Positions 1 to 9,939 of a stretch of DNA of 64,000 nucleotides are shown piece by piece. Below the pieces are notes generated by a model that made no database searches, had not been told where the DNA came from, and was given only the letters and a program-made list of their open reading frames with translations. Source of the DNA: Halopseudomonas sabulinigri (GTDB taxonomy: Bacteria; Pseudomonadota; Gammaproteobacteria; Pseudomonadales; Pseudomonadaceae). The DNA lies in contig NZ_LT629763.1 of NCBI RefSeq assembly GCF_900105255.1, positions 558,001-622,000 on the forward strand, written 5' to 3'. Both the position numbers and the translations under genes were made by a program. Within the stretch, counting starts at the first letter, position 1. Every line of letters begins with the position of its first letter.

Positions 1-2
1 AT

Positions 3-1307
<1,305 letters not shown>

Positions 1308-1309
1308 TG

Positions 1310-2095
1310 ATGCCGCACAGCATGACGGACCTTACCGGGCGGGTTGCCCTGGTCACGGGTGCGGGCAGCCCCGATGGTATTGGCTTTGCAACGGCCAAGA
1401 TGTTCTATGCCGCTGGTGCAGAGGTGGTGCTGACATCCACCACCAACCGTATCTTTCAGCGGCAAAATGAGCTGGACCCGGAGCGCGCGCACAGTATGGC
1501 GTTAGTGGCGGACCTGACCCACCCGGAGCAGGCCGCCGAATTGATCGATCAGATCACGGCACGCTTTGGTCGGGTCGACATTCTGGTCAATAACGCCGGT
1601 ATGACGCAGTCCGGCGTTGAAGAGCCGATTGGTGAGTTGTTCCACCAGATGCCGTTTCAGCACTGGCAGCGCGAGATCGATCTGAACCTCAACACCTGTG
1701 TGCACATAAGCCAGTTGGTCTTACGGCATATGCTGCAGGCGGGGTTTGGCCGCGTCATCAATATTGCGTCGGTCACCGGCCCGCTGGTGACCTTTCCGGG
1801 TACTGCGGGTTACAGCGCCGCCAAGTCAGCGATGGTCGGGCTGACCCGCTCCATCGCCCACGAGGTGGCGGGGCAGGGGATCACGGTCAACGCCATTGCG
1901 CCGGGCTGGATTGAAACGCCCTCAAGCATGCCGGCCGAACTGGAAGCAGGACGCCGCACGCCGGTGGGTCGGCCAGGGCGACCCGAGGAGGTCGCGCGGG
2001 TCGCGTTGTTTCTTGCCAGTGAGGGCTGCAGCTACATGACCGGTCAGATGCTGGTCGTTGATGGCGGCAATGCCCTGCAGGAAATGAAAGGCTGA
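1310..2095 (+). CDS. Short-chain dehydrogenase/reductase (SDR)
   Basis: NAD(P)-dependent oxidoreductase of the classical SDR fold, 261 residues from ATG 1310. The cofactor-binding glycine motif TGAGSPDGIG (residues 16-25) has two extra residues compared with the usual TGxxxGIG. NNAG is at 94-97 and the catalytic triad is Ser154, Tyr168, Lys172. The C-terminal MTGQMLVVDGGN is typical of FabG-like enzymes. The substrate cannot be told. The start is uncertain: a GTG at 1307 overlaps the cysS stop, ATG 1310 follows directly, and ATG 1322 (MTDLTGRVALVTG) best fits the family's usual N-terminus; none has a clear Shine-Dalgarno. It is probably translationally coupled to cysS and is followed by a terminator. 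Confidence 0.85.
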   Translation: MPHSMTDLTGRVALVTGAGSPDGIGFATAKMFYAAGAEVVLTSTTNRIFQRQNELDPERAHSMALVADLTHPEQAAELIDQITARFGRVDILVNNAGMTQSGVEEPIGELFHQMPFQHWQREIDLNLNTCVHISQLVLRHMLQAGFGRVINIASVTGPLVTFPGTAGYSAAKSAMVGLTRSIAHEVAGQGITVNAIAPGWIETPSSMPAELEAGRRTPVGRPGRPEEVARVALFLASEGCSYMTGQMLVVDGGNALQEMKG

Positions 2096-2121
2096 TACAG
2101 CTGTATAAAGGTGCTGCTGAA

Positions 2122-2155
2122 GGCCAACCCGCGCTGCGCGCGGGTTGGCCTTTTT
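2122..2155 (+). terminator. Intrinsic terminator after the SDR gene
   Basis: GC-rich inverted repeat (GGCCAACCCGCG ... CGCGGGTTGGCC) with a short loop followed by five T residues. It ends the cysS-SDR unit and abuts the stop codon of the converging symporter gene. Confidence 0.85.
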
Positions 2156-2156
2156 G

Positions 2157-3569
2157 TTAGTACCAGATGTCCGAGCTGATCTTTTCCTTCAGTTCGGGGT
2201 AGTCGGCCGCTTTGAAGGTCGGCTCCTCACCCGCCTTACGCTGGGCCATATAGTCCTTGGTCAGCTTCACCACAGTGCCCGACAGCATCAAAATGGCGAT
2301 CAGGTTGATGGTTGCCATCAGCCCCATGGACGCATCGGCCGCATTAAAGACGGTTCCGACCGCCTGATAGGCGCCCCAGATCACCATGGCCAGTGCGGCG
2401 CAGCGCAAGATAAGCATGCCCGCCTTATTGCCCACGCCGAGAAAGACCATGGCGTTTTCCGCGTAAGAGTAATTCGCCACGATGGAGGTGAAGGCAAAAA
2501 ACAGGATGGCAACGGCAATGAAGTATTTACCGGCTACCCCGATGTGCGCCTCCATGGCCAGCTGCGTCAGCTGGGTGCCGGTCACGCCGTTACCGGGTTC
2601 GAGCACACCGGAAAGCAGAATCATCACGGCGGTGGCGGTACAGATCACCAGGGTGTCGATGAAAACCCCCATTGCCTGCACAAAGCCTTGGGACGAGGGG
2701 TGGTGCGGCGCGGGCGTGGCTGTGGCAGCCACGTTGGGCGCCGAGCCCATGCCTGCTTCGTTGGAAAACAGCCCGCGCTTGATGCCGTTGAGCATGGCGG
2801 CGGTCACCGAGCCGGCAACCCCGCCGGCGGCCTCCTCAAGGCCGAAGGCGCTCTTGAATATCAGCGCGAGTACACCAGGAACCTCGCTGATATTCATGGC
2901 CAGCACGTATAACGCCATCAACACATAGGCTGCGGCCATGAAGGGAACGATGATTTCGGCAAAGCGAGCAATGGAACGCAACCCACCGAAGATCACCATC
3001 CCCGCCAGTACTGCGATGACTATCCCAACCGCTAGCTTGGAGAAGCCAAAGGCCCCCTCCATGGCGTCAGCGATCGAATTGGCCTGCACGGCATTGAACA
3101 CCAGCCCGAAGGAAATGATCAGGCACACCGAAAAGATGCTGCCTGCCCAGGGCGCTTTCAGACCCTTGGAAATGTAAAACGCCGGACCGCCGCGGTACTG
3201 CCCCTCACCATCGCGCACCTTATACAGTTGCGCCAGGCTGCTTTCAGAGTATGCGGTTGCCATGCCCACGAGGGCGACCATCCACATCCAGAAGATGGCC
3301 CCGGCGCCGCCCAGATACAGCGCCACAGCCACCCCGGCGAGATTGCCGGTGCCAACCCGTGACGCCAGGCTGGTGCAAAGGGCCTGAAAGGGTGAAATAC
3401 CGGCCTTGTCGCTTTTGCGTGAGCCCAGAATAGAGCGAACCATCTCGCCAAAGTGCAGAAATTGAAGAAAGCCCAGCCTGACGGTGAAGAAGATACCTAC
3501 GGCCAGTAGTCCGTAGATGAGTACATAGCCCCAGAAAATCGTATTTAAATAGCCGATTACCGCATCCAT
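2157..3569 (-). CDS. Alanine/glycine:cation symporter (AGCS family)
   Basis: Sodium-coupled importer of alanine or glycine in the inner membrane, 470 residues with about ten hydrophobic helices. Family hallmarks are the N-terminal YLNTIFWGYVLIYGLL segment, the region FQALCTSLASRVGTGNLAGVA, GPAFYISKGL, and GIKRGLFSNEAGMGSAPNVAA. The frame stays open upstream to 3767, but the family begins at MDAVIGYLNTIFW, so the ATG at 3569 is chosen; a G-rich GGGGG lies about 8 bases before it. It faces the hydrolase gene divergently across 188 bases and ends at the SDR terminator. Confidence 0.9.
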   Translation of the reverse strand: MDAVIGYLNTIFWGYVLIYGLLAVGIFFTVRLGFLQFLHFGEMVRSILGSRKSDKAGISPFQALCTSLASRVGTGNLAGVAVALYLGGAGAIFWMWMVALVGMATAYSESSLAQLYKVRDGEGQYRGGPAFYISKGLKAPWAGSIFSVCLIISFGLVFNAVQANSIADAMEGAFGFSKLAVGIVIAVLAGMVIFGGLRSIARFAEIIVPFMAAAYVLMALYVLAMNISEVPGVLALIFKSAFGLEEAAGGVAGSVTAAMLNGIKRGLFSNEAGMGSAPNVAATATPAPHHPSSQGFVQAMGVFIDTLVICTATAVMILLSGVLEPGNGVTGTQLTQLAMEAHIGVAGKYFIAVAILFFAFTSIVANYSYAENAMVFLGVGNKAGMLILRCAALAMVIWGAYQAVGTVFNAADASMGLMATINLIAILMLSGTVVKLTKDYMAQRKAGEEPTFKAADYPELKEKISSDIWY

Positions 3570-3757
3570 GGAGGACCCCCGTGCGTGAGTGGCAAATGCC
3601 GAAATGTTTAGTAACAGTAGATGTTTGCAGAGAATGTGCCAGTTGTAAGACGAATGAAACAGGCTTGTGTTTCGTTCTGGCTGGGCAGAGGATAGGACAC
3701 TTGATGACTCTCGTTGCATCCTAAGAATAATGACAGCAGACCAGTACGAGGTGACCC

Positions 3758-4597
3758 ATGACAGCACTGCAGCCGGCGGATCTGGCTATCAAGCCGCGGC
3801 GTATCGACTTTGCCTTGCCTGAATCATTGCCCAGGCATTGGCACGGCGGTGATCCGTTCAAGACCCACTTTTTCAACTCGATGTCGATTCTATTCCCAGA
3901 CGGAGAGCGCTTTTTTATAGATTCCGTGCGCCATTTTCGGCCGCAGATAGACGACGCCGAGCAACTCGCGCTGATCAAGGGGTTTATTGGGCAGGAAGGG
4001 CATCACAGTCGTGAGCACATCGAATACAACCAGCGCCTGAGCGATCTGGGCTATGACGTGGACAAACTGATGCAGCCGGTCAAGCGGCGCATTCGCTATG
4101 TGCAGAAGCACTTTTCGCCTGAGCGTCAGCTGGCCGGCACCGTGGCGATGGAGCATTTCACTGCAATCATGGCTGACTCGGTACTGCGCGAGCGGCGCTG
4201 GTTCGATGGCGCCATAGAGCCGATGCAGCGAATCTGGCGCTGGCATGCGCTCGAAGAGACAGAGCACAAGGCCGTGGCCTTTGACGTCTACATGCAGGTG
4301 TGCGGCGACCGCAAGCTGTTGCGTGCGGCGATGCGCCAGTCCACCTTCTTCTTTCTCAAGGACGTCACCCTGGGCATGTGGCACATGCTGCGGCATGACG
4401 GCGAATTGACCAATTTGCGCATGTGGCGCAAGGGTCTGGCCTGGTTATGGGGCCGCGGCGGGTTTCTATCCAGCCTCTGGGGCGTCTGCCGCGACTTTTA
4501 CCGCGAAGACTTTCACCCCTGGCAGCACGATAACCAGCAGCTGATGCGCGAGTACCAGCGCGAGTTTGAGGCCGATGGCGTCATTTCGCCCGCCTGA
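3758..4597 (+). CDS. Predicted metal-dependent hydrolase (PF10118-type)
   Basis: 279-residue protein of the predicted metal-dependent hydrolase family. Likely metal ligands are visible in GQEGHHSREHIEYN (Glu80, His82, His83, His87), in VAMEHFTAIMADSVL and in WHALEETEHKAVAFDVY, the His/Glu helices expected of a ferritin-like or related all-helical metal site. There is no signal peptide. The start ATG is preceded by GAGGTG. It stands alone between a divergent symporter and the transhydrogenase operon. The substrate is unknown for the family; the call is from motif pattern only. Confidence 0.75.
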   Translation: MTALQPADLAIKPRRIDFALPESLPRHWHGGDPFKTHFFNSMSILFPDGERFFIDSVRHFRPQIDDAEQLALIKGFIGQEGHHSREHIEYNQRLSDLGYDVDKLMQPVKRRIRYVQKHFSPERQLAGTVAMEHFTAIMADSVLRERRWFDGAIEPMQRIWRWHALEETEHKAVAFDVYMQVCGDRKLLRAAMRQSTFFFLKDVTLGMWHMLRHDGELTNLRMWRKGLAWLWGRGGFLSSLWGVCRDFYREDFHPWQHDNQQLMREYQREFEADGVISPA

Positions 4598-4694
4598 TTC
4601 ATTTGGTATATCTGTCGCTTATGTGCAACCTTTTGTCGCGTTTGGTCGAGTGGCTGCGCTATCATATGCGCCTTTTCGCCGATGAGGAGTCATT

Positions 4695-5816
4695 ATGTCC
4701 ATTCCTTTGTACATTCCCAGAGAGACTAGGGAGCACGAAAAACGTGTCGCTCTGGTTCCCTCTGTTGCAGCCAAGCTGCAGAAGCTGGGGCTTGATATCA
4801 GTCTCGAATCCGGTGCCGGCAATGCCGCGCGGATTCCCGACACTGCCTATACCGATGCGGGTGTAACCCTGGGAACAGGTGAGGGCGCCAAGCTCATCTT
4901 CCGGGTTCAGCCGCCAAGCGTGGAAGATGTTGCACAGATGGCCGAAGGGTCAATTCTGTTCAGCTTCATTTACGCACAGCGTGAGCCTGCTGTGGTCAAG
5001 GCGCTGCAAGAGCGCAAGATCACCTGTTTCGCCATGGAGCTGGTGCCGCGCATCACTCGCGCCCAGGCAATGGATGCATTGTCTTCGCAAGCGGCGTTGG
5101 CGGGTTACTACGCTGCATTGCTGGCAGCGACCAACCTCAACCGCATTTTGCCGATGATGACGACTGCCGTTGGCTCGTTGCGCCCGGCGAAAGTACTGGT
5201 CATGGGGGCTGGTGTTGCCGGTCTGCAGGCACTGGCAACCGCCAAACGTCTGGGTGCCATGATTGAAGGTTATGACGTGCGTCCTGAGGTTAAGGAGCAG
5301 GTTCAGTCGGTAGGTGGCAAGTTTGTCGATACCGGTGTGAACGCGGTAGGTGAGGGCGGCTACGCCCGTGAGCTGACCGACGAAGAGAAGCAGCAAGTTG
5401 AGGCGGTTCTGACTCGCCACATCCAGCAGGCTGACGCGGTCATCACTACTGCATCCATTCCTGGCAAGCCGAGTCCGAAGATCATCACCGAGTCCCAGAT
5501 CATGGGCATGAAGAGCGGTGCCATCATCATCGATCTGGCCGCCGAGGGCGGCGGCAACACGCCGCTGACCAAGCCCGGTGAGACAGTTGAAGCCGGTCCG
5601 GCAACCATCGTTGCACCTTTGAACATCACCAGTAACCTGGCCGAGCACGCGTCCGAGCTGTACTCGCGCAACCTGCTCGCACTGGTTTCGCTGATGGTTG
5701 AAGAAGGCGAGTTGAAGCTCGACTGGGAAGACGAAGTGCTGGCCAAGAGCGTACTGACCCACGAGGGTGAAATTCGCAACGAGGCGGCACGTGCTGCCGT
5801 CGCAGAGCAGGCATAA
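4695..5816 (+). CDS. pntAA: NAD(P) transhydrogenase subunit alpha part 1
   Basis: NAD(H)-binding domain I of the proton-translocating transhydrogenase, 373 residues, cytoplasmic. The N-terminus MSIPLYIPRETREHEKRVALVPS and the GAGVAGLQALATAKRLGA Rossmann glycine motif are diagnostic of the alanine dehydrogenase/PntA family. GGNTPLTKPG and the final domain are complete. GAGGAG stands 7 bases before the start. Together with the next two genes it forms the three-subunit form of the enzyme, which uses the proton gradient to make NADPH from NADH. pntAA is a known target of the carbon regulator RccR in Pseudomonas fluorescens, but I find no TGTAGT/ACTACA element upstream here. Confidence 0.96.
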   Translation: MSIPLYIPRETREHEKRVALVPSVAAKLQKLGLDISLESGAGNAARIPDTAYTDAGVTLGTGEGAKLIFRVQPPSVEDVAQMAEGSILFSFIYAQREPAVVKALQERKITCFAMELVPRITRAQAMDALSSQAALAGYYAALLAATNLNRILPMMTTAVGSLRPAKVLVMGAGVAGLQALATAKRLGAMIEGYDVRPEVKEQVQSVGGKFVDTGVNAVGEGGYARELTDEEKQQVEAVLTRHIQQADAVITTASIPGKPSPKIITESQIMGMKSGAIIIDLAAEGGGNTPLTKPGETVEAGPATIVAPLNITSNLAEHASELYSRNLLALVSLMVEEGELKLDWEDEVLAKSVLTHEGEIRNEAARAAVAEQA

Positions 5817-5826
5817 GGAGCCCATT

Positions 5827-6147
5827 ATGGATATGTCAGTCACCATCACAGGCTTTGTAGCCCTGTATATTTTCTTGCTGGCGGCTTTCGCTGGTTACGA
5901 AATCATCGGCCGCGTTCCGGCCATTCTGCACACGCCGCTGATGTCCGGCTCCAACTTCATCCACGGTATCGTCGTGGTTGGCGCCATGTGGGCACTGCTG
6001 AACGCGGGTTCCACTCTTGAGCAGGTCATTGGCTTCGTTGGCGTACTGCTGGGTGCGGGTAACGCCGCCGGTGGTTACGTGGTTACCGAACGCATGCTGG
6101 AAATGTTCAAACCGACCAACAAAGCGCCTGGCGCAGACAAGGAGTAA
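5827..6147 (+). CDS. pntAB: NAD(P) transhydrogenase subunit alpha part 2
   Basis: Membrane domain II (first part) of the transhydrogenase, 106 residues with three to four hydrophobic helices: VALYIFLLAAFAGYEIIG, then HTPLMSGSNFIHGIVVVGAM, then the GAGNAAGGYVVTERML segment that is conserved in the family. Ten bases separate it from pntAA and AAGGAG precedes ATG 5827. The frame stays open further upstream inside pntAA, but those starts have no family support. Forms part of the proton channel with PntB. Confidence 0.95.
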   Translation: MDMSVTITGFVALYIFLLAAFAGYEIIGRVPAILHTPLMSGSNFIHGIVVVGAMWALLNAGSTLEQVIGFVGVLLGAGNAAGGYVVTERMLEMFKPTNKAPGADKE

Positions 6148-6154
6148 GTAGACC

Positions 6155-7582
6155 ATGTTCAGTGCTTTTCTGATTGACGCGGCCTACTTTGTCGCAGCCT
6201 TCCTGTTCCTCTATGGCCTCAAGCGCATGGCCAGCCCGGTTACCGCCCGCTCCGGTATTGTTGTTGCCGGTGGTGGTATGGTCCTGGCTGTAGCCGCGGC
6301 CTTCCTGTATGGCTTTGATGTGGCGCCGCGCGCCGAGCCTTACCTGGGCACCAACCTGCTGTTGCTGGTTATTGCTCTGGGTCTGGGTGTGACCTGGGCC
6401 TGGTTCAGTGGCAAGCGCGTTGCCATGACCGATATGCCGCAGATGGTTGCCCTCTACAACGGCATGGGTGGTGGCGCCGCAGCTGCCATTGCAGCGACCG
6501 AGCTGTTTTCCGGCAACGCCCTGGCGCATGGCCCGGTAGTGACACTGCTGGCGATTCTGGGTGGTCTGATTGGTGCGGTTGCGCTGTCTGGCTCGCTGAT
6601 TGCCTGGGCCAAGCTGGATGGCCGCATGAACAAGTCCTGGCGCTTGCCCAAGCAGCAGTACGTCAACCTCGGCCTGTTCTGCGCCGCGTTGGCACTGGGT
6701 GCTGCGGTCGTGGTCATGGGTCTGATGGATGTGGTGCAGGTGCCGGTCTTTGTGGTCGCGCTGTTCTTCATCATCGCGCTGGTGCTGGGTGTCATGCTGA
6801 CAACGCCGATCGGCGGTGCCGACATGCCGGTGGTTATCTCGCTGTACAACGCCTTTACCGGTCTGGCTGTTGCCTTTGAAGGTTTTGTGCTGCAGAACCC
6901 GGCGATGATCATTGCCGGTACCGTGGTAGGTTCTGCCGGTACGCTGCTGACGCTGATGATGGCCAAGGCCATGAACCGCCAGGTCAGCAACATTATCTTC
7001 AGTGACTTCGGTGGCGAAGACGACGGCAGCGATGGCGAGATTCAAGGCACCATGAAGTCGGCTGACGCTTCCGACGCCGCTATCGCCATGTACTATGCCA
7101 GCAAGGTAATCATCGTTCCGGGCTACGGTCTGGCGGTTGCCCAGGCGCAGCACAAACTGTACGAGTTCGTGAAGTTGCTGCAAAAGCAGGGCGTTGAGGT
7201 GAACTTCGCGATTCATCCGGTTGCCGGGCGTATGCCGGGCCACATGAACGTACTGCTGGCCGAAGCGGGTGTTCCTTACGACATCATCTACGATCTGGAA
7301 GATATCAACGAGGACTTTGCCCAGGCAGACGTGGCTATCGTACTGGGTGCCAACGACGTGGTTAACCCCGCGGCACGTACCCGTAAATCCAGCCCGATCT
7401 ACGGCATGCCGATTCTGAACGTAGATATGGCGCGCCAGGCTTACGTGGTCAAGCGTGGTCAGGGCAAGGGGTATTCCGGCGTGGAGAACGAGCTGTTCTT
7501 CCTGGATAACACCTCTATGGTCTACGGCGATGCGCAGAAGGTCATGGTACAGATGATCGAAGCGGTCAAGTCGCTGGGTTAA
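6155..7582 (+). CDS. pntB: NAD(P) transhydrogenase subunit beta
   Basis: 475-residue PntB. Residues 1 to about 260 form a bundle of membrane helices (proton-translocating domain II), and the soluble C-terminal half is the NADP(H)-binding domain III, with VPGYGLAVAQAQ, the conserved HPVAGRMPGHMNVLLAEA and VLGANDVVNPAA. Length matches the E. coli protein. It starts seven bases after pntAB and ends the operon; a strong terminator lies 40 bases downstream. Confidence 0.97.
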   Translation: MFSAFLIDAAYFVAAFLFLYGLKRMASPVTARSGIVVAGGGMVLAVAAAFLYGFDVAPRAEPYLGTNLLLLVIALGLGVTWAWFSGKRVAMTDMPQMVALYNGMGGGAAAAIAATELFSGNALAHGPVVTLLAILGGLIGAVALSGSLIAWAKLDGRMNKSWRLPKQQYVNLGLFCAALALGAAVVVMGLMDVVQVPVFVVALFFIIALVLGVMLTTPIGGADMPVVISLYNAFTGLAVAFEGFVLQNPAMIIAGTVVGSAGTLLTLMMAKAMNRQVSNIIFSDFGGEDDGSDGEIQGTMKSADASDAAIAMYYASKVIIVPGYGLAVAQAQHKLYEFVKLLQKQGVEVNFAIHPVAGRMPGHMNVLLAEAGVPYDIIYDLEDINEDFAQADVAIVLGANDVVNPAARTRKSSPIYGMPILNVDMARQAYVVKRGQGKGYSGVENELFFLDNTSMVYGDAQKVMVQMIEAVKSLG

Positions 7583-7593
7583 ACCCAGCGGCT

Positions 7594-7696
7594 AGCTTCA
7601 AGCCGCAAGCTGCAAGCAAATAAAAACCCCGGCCTGAGCCGGGGTTTTTATTGTGTACCTCAGGGTTTACTTGCAGCGTGAAGCTTCGCGCTTGCA
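7594..7696. repeat. REP-like inverted repeat around the pntB terminator
   Basis: Two imperfect copies of a Pseudomonas-style palindromic element lie in opposite orientation on either side of the terminator: AGCTTCAAGCCGCAAGCTGC onwards (7594-7617) and CTTGCAGCGTGAAGCTTCGC onwards (7670-7696). Shared words are GCTTCAAGC/GCTTGCAG. They resemble REP/BIME extragenic palindromes in composition and in placement between convergent genes. The match was made by eye and is partial. Confidence 0.45.
7622..7650. terminator. Bidirectional intrinsic terminator between pntB and aldehyde dehydrogenase
   Basis: AAAAACCCCGGC, a three-base loop, then GCCGGGGTTTTT: a near-perfect stem with A/T tracts on both sides, able to stop pntB on the plus strand and the aldehyde dehydrogenase transcript on the minus strand. 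Confidence 0.92.
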
Positions 7697-7709
7697 CCTG
7701 CTTTCAACC

Positions 7710-9140
7710 TTACTTGGCGTGATAGCCAAAGATCGACTTGATCTCGAGGAAGTCCTCAAAACCGTAGTGACCCCATTCGCGGCCGTTACCGGATTCCTTG
7801 TAGCCACCAAATGGCGCCTTGTTGTCCAGCGGGGCACCGTTGAGGTGGACCATGCCGGTGCGGATGCGACGAGCGACCTTACGCGCACGCTCGAGGTCGC
7901 TGGATGACACGTAACCGGAGAGACCATAGTTGGTGTCGTTGGCGATGCGCACGGCGTCGTCTTCGTCTTCGTAACCAATGATCGACAGTACCGGCCCGAA
8001 GATCTCTTCACGGGCGATGGTCATCTCATTGGTAACGTGGCTGAACACGGTGGGCTTGACGTAGTACCCCTTGTCGATCCCATCTGGGCGGCCAGGACCG
8101 CCGCCAACGACCTTGGCACCTTCTTCGATACCGGCGGTGATCAGATCCTGGATCTTGTTCCACTGTGCCTTGGAAACAACCGGGCCGATGACAGTGTCTT
8201 CTGCGTTCGGGTCGCCGGCCTTGACCTTGGCAACGGCGGCTTGAGCGATGGCGGCAACCTCATCCATGCGGCTGTTGGGTACCAGCATACGGGTGGGTGC
8301 GTTGCATGACTGACCGCTGTTGTTCATGCAGGACATCACGCCGTGGGCAACCATTTTCTCGAAGTTCACATCGTCCAGCAGGATGTTGGCTGACTTGCCA
8401 CCCAGCTCGAGGGCTACGCGCTTGATGGTCTGTGCGCCGTTCTGCATGACCTGACGGCCGGCACCGGTAGACCCGGTGAAGGACATCATGTCGATATCCG
8501 GGTGGGCAGACATGGCCGCGCCGACAGTGGGGCCGTCGCCATTGACCAGGTTGAACACGCCCGCGGGTACGCCAGCTTCATCCAGGATTTCTGCCAGCAG
8601 CAGGGCGGACAGCGGCGCGACTTCGGACGGCTTGAGTACCATAGTGCAGCCAGTTGCCAGTGCCGGTGCGATCTTGCAGGTAAGCTGGTTCATCGGCCAG
8701 TTCCAGGGCGTGATCAGGCCGCAAACGCCGATCGGCTCCTTGACCACCTGGGTTTTGCCAATCTGCTCTTCAAACTCGAATTCTTTCAGGGCCTCCAGCG
8801 CCGCGGCAAAATGACCGAGACCGGAGGGGGCCTGGGCAACCTTGGACAGCTTGGCCGGTGCGCCCATCTCGATTGAAATCGCCTCAGCTACCTCGCCCAT
8901 GCGTTTCTGGAACACTGCCATGACGCGTTCGAGTAGTGCGATGCGCTCTTCACGGCTGGTGTTGGCGTAACTATCGAAGGCGCTTTTGGCGGCGGCGACA
9001 GCCAAGTCGACGTCTTCCTTGTTGCCAAGCGCAATGGTAGCGACAGCTTCTTCGGTGGCCGGGTTGATCACGTCCAGCGTCTTGTCGCCTTTGGGTTCGA
9101 CCCACTTACCATTGATGTAGAACTGCTTGTGATGGCTCAT
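7710..9140 (-). CDS. NAD(P)-dependent aldehyde dehydrogenase
   Basis: 476-residue soluble aldehyde dehydrogenase that oxidises an aldehyde to the acid. The active-site set is complete: Asn147 in TPWNWP, Glu245 in ALELGGKS, nucleophile Cys279 in NNSGQSCNAPTR, and the FTGSTGAGR cofactor loop. The tail KAPFGGYKESGNGREWGHYG is typical of the broad ALDH family. The substrate cannot be read from sequence. GGAG lies ten bases before ATG 9140. It is divergent from iscR across about 230 bases and stands alone. Confidence 0.9.
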   Translation of the reverse strand: MSHHKQFYINGKWVEPKGDKTLDVINPATEEAVATIALGNKEDVDLAVAAAKSAFDSYANTSREERIALLERVMAVFQKRMGEVAEAISIEMGAPAKLSKVAQAPSGLGHFAAALEALKEFEFEEQIGKTQVVKEPIGVCGLITPWNWPMNQLTCKIAPALATGCTMVLKPSEVAPLSALLLAEILDEAGVPAGVFNLVNGDGPTVGAAMSAHPDIDMMSFTGSTGAGRQVMQNGAQTIKRVALELGGKSANILLDDVNFEKMVAHGVMSCMNNSGQSCNAPTRMLVPNSRMDEVAAIAQAAVAKVKAGDPNAEDTVIGPVVSKAQWNKIQDLITAGIEEGAKVVGGGPGRPDGIDKGYYVKPTVFSHVTNEMTIAREEIFGPVLSIIGYEDEDDAVRIANDTNYGLSGYVSSSDLERARKVARRIRTGMVHLNGAPLDNKAPFGGYKESGNGREWGHYGFEDFLEIKSIFGYHAK

Positions 9141-9254
9141 TCTGAGGTGGCTCCTTGTTATGGGTGTTCAAAACCTTCAAACCTTAGCATTGTCTCAGCC
9201 TAGGTATTAACGGTTTTGTGTTTAATCAATGTAAATGTTCCGGCGTCATCAGCC

Positions 9255-9283
9255 TTTCGACAGTGCTATCGACTCTTTATAAT
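9255..9283 (+). promoter_or_regulatory. Candidate upstream sigma-70 promoter of iscR
   Basis: A perfect TATAAT (9278-9283) lies 17 bases after TTTCGA (9255-9260), which matches the -35 consensus at only three positions. It would start transcription near 9290, about 80 bases before iscR. It sits 22 bases upstream of the IscR operator, so it may be a second, less controlled promoter. Confidence 0.45.
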
Positions 9284-9304
9284 GCGCGCGGCAGGCCGTG
9301 CCGA

Positions 9305-9329
9305 ATACTTGACTGTTTTGCTTGGATAT
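9305..9329 (+). promoter_or_regulatory. IscR type-1 operator
   Basis: A 25-base element starting ATACTTGACTGTTTTG and ending CTTGGATAT agrees with the E. coli type-1 IscR consensus (ATASYYGACT-RWWWY-AGTCRRSTAT) at 21 of 25 positions by my count. The first 15 positions are all matched; the mismatches are in the right half. Holo-IscR with its 2Fe-2S cluster binds such sites to repress its own operon. It overlaps the -35 element of the proximal promoter. Confidence 0.75.
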
Positions 9330-9337
9330 TGCATAGT
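9309..9337 (+). promoter_or_regulatory. Proximal iscR-suf promoter
   Basis: TTGACT (9309-9314, five of six matches) and CATAGT (9332-9337, four of six) are separated by 17 bases. The -35 lies inside the IscR operator, the same arrangement as in the E. coli iscR promoter, which supports autorepression. Predicted start near 9344, a leader of about 26 bases. Confidence 0.6.
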
Positions 9338-9369
9338 GGCACGCAGATTTCCACCGTCCGAGAGCGCCT

Positions 9370-9852
9370 ATGCGACTGACCACAAAGGGTCGTTACGCCG
9401 TCACAGCCATGCTGGATCTGGCACTGCACGAAGATCAGGGACCCATTACGCTAGCTGATATTTCAATGCGTCAGGGTGTGTCCATTTCCTATCTGGAACA
9501 GCTGTTTGCGAAACTACGGCGCAGCAAGCTGGTTGAGAGTGTGCGGGGGCCGGGTGGTGGCTATCGGTTGTCTGGTGGCCCCGGGGCGATCAGTGTGGCG
9601 CAGATTGTCGAGGCGGTTAACGACTCCATGGATGCAACGCGCTGCCTGGGTAAAGGTGACTGCCAACACGGTGAAGTCTGTCTTACCCATCATCTGTGGT
9701 CGGACCTGAGTGCCCGGCTGCGTCAGTTTCTGAATGACATCACGTTGGCCGATCTGGTCTCGCGCGACGACATTCAGCGTGTCAAAACCCGTCAGGACAA
9801 CTGTCCTGCATCGGCTCGGCAGACGGTAAACGAGCTGGAACGCATTATCTGA
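9370..9852 (+). CDS. iscR: Rrf2-family Fe-S regulator IscR
   Basis: 160-residue transcription regulator with an N-terminal winged helix ([19 protein letters not shown]; recognition region [18 protein letters not shown]). The 2Fe-2S ligands known from E. coli IscR fall at identical numbers here: Cys92, Cys98, Cys104 and His107. It therefore probably senses cluster status and represses its own promoter when loaded. It heads a suf operon rather than the isc operon usual in Pseudomonas. A SufR or NsrR identity is less likely given the Cys/His spacing. No isc genes occur in the window. Confidence 0.93.
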   Translation: MRLTTKGRYAVTAMLDLALHEDQGPITLADISMRQGVSISYLEQLFAKLRRSKLVESVRGPGGGYRLSGGPGAISVAQIVEAVNDSMDATRCLGKGDCQHGEVCLTHHLWSDLSARLRQFLNDITLADLVSRDDIQRVKTRQDNCPASARQTVNELERII

Positions 9853-9922
9853 AGAGGCCGTAGAGCCTTCCATCGATGCATTGCCGGCTAGGCGGTGCAA
9901 TGCCTGAACTATGAAAGTGGCG

Positions 9923-9939
9923 GCCCGATTCCATCGGGC
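9923..9939 (+). promoter_or_regulatory. Hairpin in the iscR-sufB spacer
   Basis: Perfect inverted repeat GCCCGAT-TCC-ATCGGGC ending ten bases before the sufB Shine-Dalgarno (GAGGTG). A second, weaker stem GCATTGC/GCAATGC (9878-9903) lies just upstream. Neither is followed by a T tract, so these are not terminators; they may mark RNA processing or set the iscR to sufB ratio. Confidence 0.4.

Noticed and set aside
2157-3767. 536-residue version of the AGCS symporter
   Set aside because: The extra 66 N-terminal residues lie in the intergenic region and do not match the family, which begins at MDAVIGYLN.
4598-4694. RccR-like site or clear sigma-70 promoter before pntAA
   Set aside because: No TGTAGT/ACTACA word; TTGTCG and TATCAT are 21 bases apart, which is not a usable spacing.
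9260-9285. A second IscR site around the GACT word near the upstream TATAAT
   Set aside because: Outside the GACT word almost no consensus positions agree.
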